From Halosimplex halobium (lineage in GTDB: Archaea > Halobacteriota > Halobacteria > Halobacteriales > Haloarculaceae), in the NCBI RefSeq assembly GCF_051414055.1, contig NZ_JBLKNX010000014.1, forward strand, positions 1 through 64,000: DNA of 64,000 nucleotides. The letters are read 5' to 3'. The position numbers and the translations under genes are program-made. This document shows, piece by piece, positions 28,542 to 36,194 of this stretch (its first letter is position 1; each line of letters starts with the position of its first letter). The notes beneath the pieces were generated by a model. That model worked only from the letters and a program-made list of their open reading frames with translations. It had not been told where the DNA came from and did no database searches.

Positions 28542-29494
28542 AGCAGTGCGGGCGCGGCGAGTCCGGCGGCGAACAACAGGGAGTGGACGAACAGCGTCTG
28601 TCCGACCCGTTCGAGCGCCGGGTTGAGCGCCTCGCCGTCTGTGCGTTCGAGGACGGTCTTCGCGACGCTCGCCGCGAGGGGGAGCGAGAGCAGCGGCGCG
28701 AGCGCCGGGAGGCCGTAGGCGGGGTCGAGCGCGAAGACCACGGGGACGACGTAGGCCATCCCGACCAGGGCGATGAACTCGACGCGGCTCCAGCGGTAAC
28801 CGAGCAGCACCACGAGCGTCTGCTTGCCCGCCTCGGCGTCCGTTTCTCTGTCCCGGATGTTGTTCACGACGAGGATGGCCGTCGAGAGTCCGGCGGCCGG
28901 GAGGCTGGCGACGACGGCCGCCAGCGGGAGGGTGCCAGGCGGAATCCCGGTCGGGAACAGGCCGACGCCGGCCTCGGTGACCGCCTGGACGTAGTAGGTG
29001 CCAGTCACTGCGACGACGCCGAAGTAGACGAACACGAACAGGTCGCCCAGCCCGCGGTAGCCGTAGGGGTAGGGGCCGCCGGTGTAGAGGACGCCGGCCG
29101 CGATGGCGGAGAGGCCGACGACGAGGATAGGCACGCCGCCGATGGCGACGAGGTACGTGCCGACGACGACGGCCAGCGCGTAGGTGGCGATCATCGCCCG
29201 CTTGACCTGCGCGGGCGGGATGAGCCCGCCGGCGGTGACGCGGGTGAACCCCTCGCGGTCGTCGGTGTCGGCGCCCTTGACGGCGTCGTAGTAGTCGTTG
29301 GCGAAGTTGGTGCCCACCTGAATGAGCAGGGCGCCGACGAGCGCCGCGAGCCAGGGCAGCGGCGCGAACACGCCCGCGTGGACGGCCAGCCCGGCACCGA
29401 CGACGACGGGCGCCGACCCCGCCGGCAGGGTCTGGGGCCGCGCGGCCATCAGCCAGGCCCGCCGCTTCGAGACCTGTGCGTCTGCGGTCGACAT
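28538..29494 (-). CDS. menA: 1,4-dihydroxy-2-naphthoate polyprenyltransferase
   Basis: MenA is a UbiA-family membrane enzyme that joins the isoprenoid tail to dihydroxynaphthoate. The 318-residue protein has about eight membrane helices and both aspartate-rich motifs: NFANDYYDAVKGADTDDREG (about 70-90) and NNIRDRETDAEAGKQ (about 210-224). The ATG at 29492-29494 (MSTADAQVSKRRAWLMAARPQ) is preferred over an upstream in-frame ATG, because homologues start close to KRRAWLMAARP. It is the first gene of the menA-menC-menE operon. Confidence 0.93.
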   Translation of the reverse strand: MSTADAQVSKRRAWLMAARPQTLPAGSAPVVVGAGLAVHAGVFAPLPWLAALVGALLIQVGTNFANDYYDAVKGADTDDREGFTRVTAGGLIPPAQVKRAMIATYALAVVVGTYLVAIGGVPILVVGLSAIAAGVLYTGGPYPYGYRGLGDLFVFVYFGVVAVTGTYYVQAVTEAGVGLFPTGIPPGTLPLAAVVASLPAAGLSTAILVVNNIRDRETDAEAGKQTLVVLLGYRWSRVEFIALVGMAYVVPVVFALDPAYGLPALAPLLSLPLAASVAKTVLERTDGEALNPALERVGQTLFVHSLLFAAGLAAPALL

Positions 29495-29620
29495 ACCCGG
29501 GACTCGGGGCCCGTCGAGTGTCAAAGTTGGCATCCCGCTGCGGGCGGAGCGGCGGCGCCGGTGGGCGGCCTCCGCCGGCGCCGGACCGCCGAACGCACCG
29601 ACCGCGCCGCCCAGTCGGCG

Positions 29621-29728
29621 TCAGGCCGTGTCGGCTCCCGGACCCTCGCCGAGGATCCGGTCGATGATGTCCCGCCGGTCGGGCGCCTGTTCCTCGTCGG
29701 ACGTTGGGAAGTCGGGAAGGTCGGGCAT
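29621..29728 (-). CDS. 35-residue acidic peptide, candidate small gene
   Basis: Between menA and the next gene upstream, a clean ATG-to-TGA frame encodes MPDLPDFPTSDEEQAPDRRD followed by 15 residues ending GADTA. Third codon positions are almost all G or C, and Asp/Glu make up about 30%, as in expressed haloarchaeal proteins. No TATA box is obvious. It may be a genuine microprotein or a chance frame. It lies 127 bp upstream of the menA start, on the same strand. Confidence 0.45.
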   Translation of the reverse strand: MPDLPDFPTSDEEQAPDRRDIIDRILGEGPGADTA

Positions 29729-29786
29729 ACTGGTCGAGCCGTCCGGTCGATCCGTGGGCCTCGACTGGGGTACGTCCGTCCCCGGC

Positions 29787-30314
29787 TCATCCAAGCGACC
29801 GCCCGTCGAGCCAGCGGCGACAGCGGCGGGCGAGATGTCCCAGCTTCCGCCGGAGGTACGTCGCGTGTGCGTGTTCGAGGTCGAGGCCTTCGAGTATCGA
29901 CCGCGCCCGCTCGGCGCCGCTGTCGCGGTCGATCCCAGCGTCGCGGACGTGTCTCAGCGGGTGGCGCCGCCAGTTGTTCTCCTCGTGGGCGTACACGTCG
30001 ACCCGTTCCGGTCCCCGCTCGACGAGAACGAGGTGGAGTTGCCGGTCGGCGAACGGCGACTCGCGGAGGACCCAGCTCCCGTTCGTCCGGTTGCCCAGCG
30101 GCGTGTAGTGGTACATGCTCACCGGGTTCCAGCTGAACCCGGCGTCCGAGAGGGCCGACTCGACGACTTCGACCCGTCCGCTCACCGTTCCGGCGTACCC
30201 CTCGGGGTACACCCGGACCGTCTCGTCGACGACCGTCCGGACCGCCCGGTCGAGGTGCGGGCCGACCGCCCGTCGGAGGCGATAGCCCGCCCGTCGCTGG
30301 GCGTCGTCGAACAT
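29787..30314 (-). CDS. conserved hypothetical protein
   Basis: A 175-residue soluble protein that I do not recognise. It has an Arg-rich amphipathic N-terminus (MFDDAQRRAGYRLRRAVGPH), a beta-rich middle (NRTNGSWVLRESPFADRQLHLVLV, VDVYAHEEN) and a C-terminal helical region with many basic residues (YLRRKLGHLARRCRRWLDG). No signal or membrane segment is present. The composition is less acidic than its neighbours. It lies on the menA strand but with about 290 bp separation from menA. Confidence 0.65.
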   Translation of the reverse strand: MFDDAQRRAGYRLRRAVGPHLDRAVRTVVDETVRVYPEGYAGTVSGRVEVVESALSDAGFSWNPVSMYHYTPLGNRTNGSWVLRESPFADRQLHLVLVERGPERVDVYAHEENNWRRHPLRHVRDAGIDRDSGAERARSILEGLDLEHAHATYLRRKLGHLARRCRRWLDGRSLG

Positions 30315-30417
30315 ACCTCAGCTTGGGCCGGCGACGGGGTGAACGTTACGCCGGCGAGCGGGTACGGAACGCGTCCGTCCCGACCGCCGGCCCGGACGCG
30401 CCAGCGGCGGCGACCGC

Positions 30418-33400
30418 TCACCCGGGCGTCGTCGCGTCCGTGCGTTCGACGGCTTCCTCGACGACCCAGTGGGACTGGCGCCAGGACTGGCGGAGCTGGC
30501 GGATCGCGCTCGCCCGCAGGCGGATTGCGCGCCGGCCCTCGGCGGCCCGGGCCCGCTCCATCGTCCGCTCGGCGCGGTCGTAGGCCCGCTCGGCGTTGTC
30601 GAGGTGGGCCTCCATGCTCCGGCGGATACCCCGATTGTCGACGTCCTCGCGCGAGTCGTTCAGGAGCCGCCGGGCGTCGGCGAGTTCGCGGGCGGCGGTC
30701 CGGTTGTCGGCGCGCAGGACCAGGTCCGCGGCCGCGGTGGCGTTGGCCTCGGCGTCGGTGCCGGTGAACGCGGTCAGCGCCTGCACGCCGACGGCGTCGT
30801 CGGTGAACAGTTTCGCCGACTCCGTCCGGACGGGGCCGCGGTAGTACTGGCGCGAGTCGTCGAACCGCTCGCTCGCGCGGTCGCGGGCCGACTCGTATCG
30901 GCCGGCGTCGGCGTCTATCGCGTCGGTCGCCGCGACCGCCTCGGACTTCAGCTCCCGCGGCGTCTCGCGGTCCGCGTCGCCGCCGTCGTCGGACGACCCG
31001 TTCTCCGCGGCGAGGCGCTCCCAGCCCTCCAGGTGGCCGTTCAGCACCGAGCGGTCGAAGTAGCTCCGCTGACCGTCGTACTCGGCGTCGGTGTAGCTGG
31101 CGTACAGTCCGAGGTGGTCGCTCGCGGCCGCGAACGACCCGAACTCGCCGCGGTCGAAGTAGACGACCAGGTCGTCGCCGGTCAGCCGGACCCGCTCGGC
31201 GGACAGGGCCGCGCCCGTGGCGTTCTCGACGCGCACGGACGAGTCGTCGACCGACAGGACGCTCTCGGGCACCTCGTAGTGGACCGGGACCGTCGACCCG
31301 TTCGCGCCGAAGACCCATTCGGTGCCGACCTCGCGGTCGACGCGGCGGATGCGGTTGGTGTCCCGCGGCGAGACGGTCCCCCGGCGCTCGATGTAGTCGG
31401 CGACCGCAGTGCCGTACAGCGTGAGGTCGGTGCTCACCGTGGGGTCGTCGGCGAGGTCGTCCCAGCCGGCCATGTAGGAGTTGACCGTCACGTTGTACGT
31501 CGCGTTCGGCCGCAGCGGCTCGCCGCCGACGTACACGTCGCGGACGAGCGGCTCGGCCCCCTCGTGGGCCACCATCTCGTAGGTGACGCCGCTGACCTGT
31601 AGCTGGGCCTCCTGGCCGTACTGCTGGCCGGTGCCCGACTCGAGCGTGACGACCTGGCTGGCCAGCAGGGCGCGCAGTTCCGCGCCGGAGAGGCGTTTGG
31701 TGACCAGCGTGTTGCCGAACGGCAGCGAGGTGTACACGTCGTCGTAGGTGACGTTACCCGGCTCGATCACGAAGTCGCCGCGGATGCCGCCGGCGTTCGT
31801 GACCGCGACCTCGGCGCCCGTCTCCGCGCGGAACGCGTCGGTGACGAGGTTGCCCCACGCCGTCTCGTCGTGGTAGTTGGCCGAGAACGTCGAGTCCAGC
31901 GGGACCGTCGTCCACCCGATGACCTCGGAGAGGTACTGCCCACGGGCCGACGAGACGATCCCTTCGACCGTCTCGTTGACCGGGACCGCGTCGTTGCCGG
32001 CCACCTCCACGAGGCGACCGTCGGCCATCGCGACGCTGCCGTTCGGGCCGACGGTGAGGTTGAGTTCGCCGAGGTAGGCCGCCCGCCCCTGCGCCTCCAT
32101 GACGACCGTCCCGTCGGTCACCTGCGGTTCGTAGGCCACCTCGTCGTCGCCGGCGACGATCACGTCGATGTTGTCGGTCTCGCGGGCGAGCTCCTGCGAG
32201 TCACCGATTCCGATGTGGGCGGCGGCGACGACTACGTCCACGTCCTTCTCGGTCTTGAGCTCCGTCGCGACCTCGGCGCCGACCTCGCTGTAGTCAGCGA
32301 CCTCGTAGCCGGCCTCGTCGAAGTCGACGGCGGTCTTGGGCCCGATGGCCTCGTCGACGAGGCCCACGATCCCGACGCGGACGCCGTCGCGCTCGACGAT
32401 GGTGTAGTTCTCCGTCCCGGGGACGCCGCCGCCGTCCTCGGCGCGGACGTTCGCGAGCAGCCACGGGTACTCCGAGGCGGCCGTGTAGTTGGCCACCGCG
32501 TCGAACCCGTAGTCAAGGTCGTGGTTGCCGACCACGTCCGCGGCGGGGTCGACGACGTTGGTCGCCGCGACCGGGACCGTCCAGTTGCTGACTGGCGAGA
32601 GCGAGCTCGGGCTCACCTGGTCGCCGCCGCCGACGACGACGGTCGGGTTCTCGTGAGCCGCCCGTCGCTCCTCGATAGCGCCCGCGAGCCGGCCCATCGC
32701 CGTCGGGTTCGAGGCAGCCGTCTGCACGTCGTTGTACGAGAGGATCGTCAGCCTCGTCGCGTTCGCGGGCGGATCCTCCGGGGTCCCGTCGCCCGGCGAG
32801 CCGCCGTCGGTCGGCTCTGCGATCTCGCCGACCGCCTTCGGCTGGATCTTGAACGCGCCGAAGTTGTAGGCGACCGGTCCGGTCAGGTCCGCGACGACCA
32901 GCCCGGTCTCGTTGGGGGTCGTCGCGTCCCCGGCGCTCACGTCGTCGACCGCGATCGCCCCGGAGCCGTCGTCGACGGCCCACTCGCCGTACTGGCCAGG
33001 CGTCGCCGTGACCGTCGCGTTCGACACGGTGACGAGCACGCCCTCGTAGCGCTCCTGCCCGACCGCGCCGGTGTCGAGCGCCACCGGGTCGGGGACTGGG
33101 GCCTGTCCGGTCACTGTCGTCGACGCGCTCGCCGCGGTCGCGTCGAGTTCGGTCAGGTTGTAGTACTCCGTGACCGGCGCCGTCACCTCGACGGCGTCGC
33201 CGGGCGCCACGCTCGGCTGGCTCCCCGTGTAGACGTAGACGCCGCTGTAGGCGCCGGTGCCGTTCTGGATGTAGTACCCCTCCGCCACGACGGCTGTCAC
33301 CGTCCCCGAGGTGGTGACGTTCTCCCCGGCGTACGGGGAGGCGTCCGTCGGACCGTCGGGTCGCTGGATCTCCTCGATCGATACCTCCGCGTTGCCGGCC

Positions 33401-33507
33401 TGCGCCGCCGCGGTCGGCACCACCGCCGGCACCGCCGACGCGACCAGCATCACCGCCATCGCTACTGCGAGAACTTTGCCACTCCCCTGTGGATGATTTC
33501 TGGACAC
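30418..33507 (-). CDS. secreted 5'-nucleotidase-like protein, degenerate metal site
   Basis: A 1029-residue exported protein starting at GTG (33505-33507). Parts in order are a signal peptide (1-37, ending AAAQA), an OB-like beta domain (about 40-235), a calcineurin-type phosphoesterase domain (about 250-560), a 5'-nucleotidase C-terminal domain (NAGGIRGDF, SLPFGNTLVTKRLSG), and a helical C-terminus (about 800-1029). Of the usual metal ligands Asp260, Asp296, Asn328 and His431 are kept. The first DxH is D-V-Q262, and the GHxH motif is G-D454-D-E456. Catalysis as a nucleotidase is therefore uncertain. Confidence 0.85.
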   Translation of the reverse strand: MSRNHPQGSGKVLAVAMAVMLVASAVPAVVPTAAAQAGNAEVSIEEIQRPDGPTDASPYAGENVTTSGTVTAVVAEGYYIQNGTGAYSGVYVYTGSQPSVAPGDAVEVTAPVTEYYNLTELDATAASASTTVTGQAPVPDPVALDTGAVGQERYEGVLVTVSNATVTATPGQYGEWAVDDGSGAIAVDDVSAGDATTPNETGLVVADLTGPVAYNFGAFKIQPKAVGEIAEPTDGGSPGDGTPEDPPANATRLTILSYNDVQTAASNPTAMGRLAGAIEERRAAHENPTVVVGGGDQVSPSSLSPVSNWTVPVAATNVVDPAADVVGNHDLDYGFDAVANYTAASEYPWLLANVRAEDGGGVPGTENYTIVERDGVRVGIVGLVDEAIGPKTAVDFDEAGYEVADYSEVGAEVATELKTEKDVDVVVAAAHIGIGDSQELARETDNIDVIVAGDDEVAYEPQVTDGTVVMEAQGRAAYLGELNLTVGPNGSVAMADGRLVEVAGNDAVPVNETVEGIVSSARGQYLSEVIGWTTVPLDSTFSANYHDETAWGNLVTDAFRAETGAEVAVTNAGGIRGDFVIEPGNVTYDDVYTSLPFGNTLVTKRLSGAELRALLASQVVTLESGTGQQYGQEAQLQVSGVTYEMVAHEGAEPLVRDVYVGGEPLRPNATYNVTVNSYMAGWDDLADDPTVSTDLTLYGTAVADYIERRGTVSPRDTNRIRRVDREVGTEWVFGANGSTVPVHYEVPESVLSVDDSSVRVENATGAALSAERVRLTGDDLVVYFDRGEFGSFAAASDHLGLYASYTDAEYDGQRSYFDRSVLNGHLEGWERLAAENGSSDDGGDADRETPRELKSEAVAATDAIDADAGRYESARDRASERFDDSRQYYRGPVRTESAKLFTDDAVGVQALTAFTGTDAEANATAAADLVLRADNRTAARELADARRLLNDSREDVDNRGIRRSMEAHLDNAERAYDRAERTMERARAAEGRRAIRLRASAIRQLRQSWRQSHWVVEEAVERTDATTPG

Positions 33508-33645
33508 GGTCGTCTTACTATCAGCAGGAATTCCATTTGAAACTTGGTAATGATCGTACGTAGTGCTGGGGAGCGGTCCGTGATGCTCCCGAGCGGATCC
33601 GGCCGGTATCCGGACGGGCAAGCGGGCGCAACTGCCGGAAGACCG

Positions 33646-34278
33646 TCACTCGGTGGAGGAGAGTCCGTCCGCAGCGAGGACATCCGGGAGGTCGGCGAGC
33701 GAGGCGATCCGAACGTCGGGTTCCCGGCAGGGCGTCTCGTCGTCGCTCTCGACCCACACCGACTGCATCCCGAGGCACTCGCCCATCACGAGGTCCTCGT
33801 TGTACTCGTCGCTGACGAACGCGACCGGTTCGTCGCCCTCGGGGAGACACTCGAAATACCCCCTCGGGTAGGGTTTCGGCCGTTCGATCGCCGAGGAGAC
33901 GACCAGGTCGTCGAAACACGACAGGGCGCCGTGCTCGGAGAGGACCGTCTCGACCCACGGCTCCACCATGTTGCTGAAGAGGACGAGCGTGTGGTCGTCC
34001 GCGAGGTAGTCGAGAACCGCCGCGTGTTTATCGGGAAACTCCGGATCGAGCCACGTCCGCCTGAGGTACCTGTAACACGCCTCCCGAGAGGCTCCCGTGA
34101 GCGTCGAGAGCAGGTCGACGTACTCCACCGTGCCGTCGAGGAATCCGTTCCGATATGCGAAGTAGGCGATCCACCCGGGATAGGGGTCGGTTTCGGGGTC
34201 GACACCAAGCAGATCCGCGTGTTCGCGTTCGTCGCCGTGTTCGACGACGACGCCGCCGTAGTCGAGGACGAGGTGCAT
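33646..34278 (-). CDS. HAD-family hydrolase
   Basis: A 210-residue haloacid-dehalogenase-type phosphatase. Motif I is LVLDYGGVVVEHGDE with the nucleophile Asp near residue 6, motif II is LVLFSNMVE, motif III has KPYPRGYFE, and motif IV is FVSDEYNEDLVMGE. The alpha-helical cap between motifs I and II is short (YPGWIAYFAYRNGFLDGTVEY). DxG in motif I rather than DxD is seen in HAD subfamilies like GGVL phosphatases. The substrate is not known. A 27-bp tandem repeat lies 90-250 bp upstream of its start. Confidence 0.85.
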   Translation of the reverse strand: MHLVLDYGGVVVEHGDEREHADLLGVDPETDPYPGWIAYFAYRNGFLDGTVEYVDLLSTLTGASREACYRYLRRTWLDPEFPDKHAAVLDYLADDHTLVLFSNMVEPWVETVLSEHGALSCFDDLVVSSAIERPKPYPRGYFECLPEGDEPVAFVSDEYNEDLVMGECLGMQSVWVESDDETPCREPDVRIASLADLPDVLAADGLSSTE

Positions 34279-34367
34279 AGCGGATCCAGTTGGACAGCCG
34301 ACACGGTCTTGAGTCTGTCGGGAAGGCCGAACGAACCGCCGGAAGCGGGCGGCCGCGGCGAGCGGTT

Positions 34368-34529
34368 GCGGTGGGCGGTCGCGGAAGCGGTGTGGCGGTG
34401 GGCGGTCGCGGAAGCGGTGTAGCGGTGGGCGGTCGCGGAAGCGGTGTAGCGGTGGGCGGTCGCGGAAGCGGTGTAGCGGTGGGCGGTCGCGGAAGCGGTG
34501 TAGCGGTGGGCGGTCGCGGAAGCGGTGTA
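34368..34529. repeat. six tandem copies of a 27-bp GC-rich unit
   Basis: Six consecutive 27-bp units, each starting GCGGTGGGCGGTCGCGGAAG and ending CGGTGT plus A (G in the first copy), with otherwise no mismatch. The unit is a multiple of three, so all six frames read through it, explaining long artefactual open frames. It lies in the intergenic gap between the HAD gene and menB. The near-perfect identity indicates a recent expansion or strong homogenisation, so copy number may vary between strains. Confidence 0.92.
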
Positions 34530-34579
34530 GCGGTGCGGAGCGGTGCGGGGCGGAGCAGTGCGGGGGCGAAGGTCGAATA

Positions 34580-34692
34580 CCGGACGCGAGCGAACGGAGT
34601 GAGCGAGTCGTCCGGCCTTTTTCCCCAAGTTTTTGCGACGGAGGATTCCCGCAGCGCGCCGAAGGCGCGCGAGGAACTCTCCGTCGCAAAAA
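34580..34692. repeat. two-hairpin palindromic element, copy 1
   Basis: Two inverted repeats in tandem: hairpin A (34580-34615, arms CCGGACG and CGTCCGG) and hairpin C (34630-34692, 14-bp arms TTTTTGCGACGGAG and CTCCGTCGCAAAAA around an inner GCGCGCC-GAA-GGCGCGC hairpin). It lies 6 nt after the menB stop on the minus strand, where the T5 tract first met would serve as an archaeal terminator, and the other end offers a T5 tract to plus-strand RNA. A second copy at 43063-43225 differs only by compensated changes in the arms. Confidence 0.85.
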
Positions 34693-34698
34693 GTGGGC

Positions 34699-35595
34699 TC
34701 AGTAAAACCAGTCGTAGTCGTCGAAGTCGGGCTCGCGGCCCTCGTTGAAGGCGTCGCGGCCCTCCTTGGCCTCGTCGGTCATGTAGCCCAGCCGGGTCGC
34801 TTCGCCGGCGAAGACCTGCTGGCCGACCATGCCGTCGTCGGCCATGTTGAACCCGTACTTGAGCATCCGGATGGCCATCGGGGACTTGCTGGTGATGCGG
34901 TCGGCCCAGTCGAGGGCGGTCGCCTCCAGTTCGTCGTGGGGGACGGCCTCGTTGACCATGCCCATGTCCGCCGCTTCGTCGGCGTCGTAGGTCTTGCCGA
35001 GGAAGAATATCTCGCGTGCCTTCTTCTGGCCGACCTGGCGGGCGAGGTAGGCCGAGCCGAAGCCGGCGTCGAACGACGCCACGTCGGGGTCGGTCTGGAG
35101 GAACTTGGCGTGGTCCTCGGAGGCGAGGGTCAGGTCGCAGACGACGTGCAGCGAGTGGCCGCCGCCGACGGCCCAGCCCGGGACGACGGCGACGACCGGC
35201 TTGGGGATGTGGCGGATCTGCCGCTGGACTTCGAGGATGTGCAGGCGGCCGGCCTCGGCGGCGTCCTCGCGGTCGGCGTCGTCGCCCTGGTACTCGTAGC
35301 CGTCGTCGCCCCGGACCGACTGGTCGCCGCCGGCGCAGAAGGCCCAGCCGCCGTCCTTCGGTGACGGGCCGTTACCGGTCAGGAGGACGCAGCCGATGTC
35401 GGACTGGCGCTTGGCGTGGTCGAGTGCGGTCGAGAGCTCGTCGACGGTGCCCGGGCGGAAGGCGTTGCGGACCGCCGGGCGGTCGAAGGCGATGCGGACG
35501 GCGGGCGTGTCGGTCCCGCGGTGGTAGGTGATATCGCGGAAGTCGACGGCGTCGACCGGCTCCCAGCGGTCGGGGTCGAAGATCTCAGAGACCAT
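34699..35595 (-). CDS. menB: 1,4-dihydroxy-2-naphthoyl-CoA synthase
   Basis: MenB is a crotonase-fold enzyme that cyclises o-succinylbenzoyl-CoA. The 298-residue protein starts MVSEIFDPDRWEPVDAVDFR, and has RPAVRNAFRPGTVDELSTAL, the oxyanion-hole and active-site regions WAFCAGGDQSVRGDDGYEYQ and VVPGWAVGGGHSLHVVCDLT, and the MenB-specific C-terminus AFNEGREPDFDDYDWFY. It stands alone on the minus strand, about 5 kb from menA, with RidA upstream. Six nt after its stop lies a palindromic terminator-like element. Confidence 0.95.
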   Translation of the reverse strand: MVSEIFDPDRWEPVDAVDFRDITYHRGTDTPAVRIAFDRPAVRNAFRPGTVDELSTALDHAKRQSDIGCVLLTGNGPSPKDGGWAFCAGGDQSVRGDDGYEYQGDDADREDAAEAGRLHILEVQRQIRHIPKPVVAVVPGWAVGGGHSLHVVCDLTLASEDHAKFLQTDPDVASFDAGFGSAYLARQVGQKKAREIFFLGKTYDADEAADMGMVNEAVPHDELEATALDWADRITSKSPMAIRMLKYGFNMADDGMVGQQVFAGEATRLGYMTDEAKEGRDAFNEGREPDFDDYDWFY

Positions 35596-35661
35596 GCCGA
35601 CCCTCGGGCCGGACCCCGCAAAAAGATTCTCGGTCGGTGTCGCCGCTGGACTCGCCGGCGG

Positions 35662-36048
35662 TCACCCCGGGCGGACCGCCGTCGCCTCGACCTCGACGCG
35701 GAAGTCCTCGTCGACGAGGCGGCTCACCTCGACCATCGTCGAGGCCGGGCGCACGTCCGCGAACACCTCGCCGTGGGCGCGACCGACGGCCTCGTAGTCG
35801 TCGATGTCGGTGACGTACAGTCGGGTGCGGACCACGTCCGCGATGCTCGCGTCGGCCTCGTCGAGGGCGCCCTCGACAATCTCGAGCGCGGCTCTCGTCT
35901 GTTCGTAGGGGCCGTCGCCGATCACCTCGCCGTCGTCGTCGACCGGCGTCGTCCCGGAGACGTGGACCTGTCCGTCGACCGCGACCGCCCGCGAGTAACC
36001 GACGTGCGCTTCCCACTCGGTGCCGCTGGAGACGGTCTGCCGTGACAT
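35662..36048 (-). CDS. RidA family protein
   Basis: A 128-residue member of the RidA/YjgF family, trimeric enzymes that hydrolyse reactive enamines and imines from amino-acid catabolism. It contains YSRAVAVDGQVHVSGTTPVD, ALDEADASIADVVRTRLYVTD and the C-terminal STMVEVSRLVDEDFRVEVEA; the arginine that binds the carboxylate in RidA appears replaced in this segment by methionine-valine context, so it may be an Rid subgroup other than RidA proper. The ATG at 36046-36048 is chosen because the 34 upstream residues are proline-rich and untypical. Confidence 0.88.
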   Translation of the reverse strand: MSRQTVSSGTEWEAHVGYSRAVAVDGQVHVSGTTPVDDDGEVIGDGPYEQTRAALEIVEGALDEADASIADVVRTRLYVTDIDDYEAVGRAHGEVFADVRPASTMVEVSRLVDEDFRVEVEATAVRPG

Positions 36049-36194
36049 GTGAGTCGTCTGAGAGGGGGCGGAGAAGTGCGTTCCGGTCGGCGGGGGCGAC
36101 GGCCGCGGCCGCCCGGACGCTATCGATTCCGATAGTTCGGGCACAGCCATTTTATCGTCGGCCCGCGAAGCTAGGGTGATTTACGGCGCTCCCC

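Noticed and set aside
34368..34529. CRISPR array
   Set aside because: The units are contiguous 27-bp tandem copies with no spacers, and no cas genes are present.
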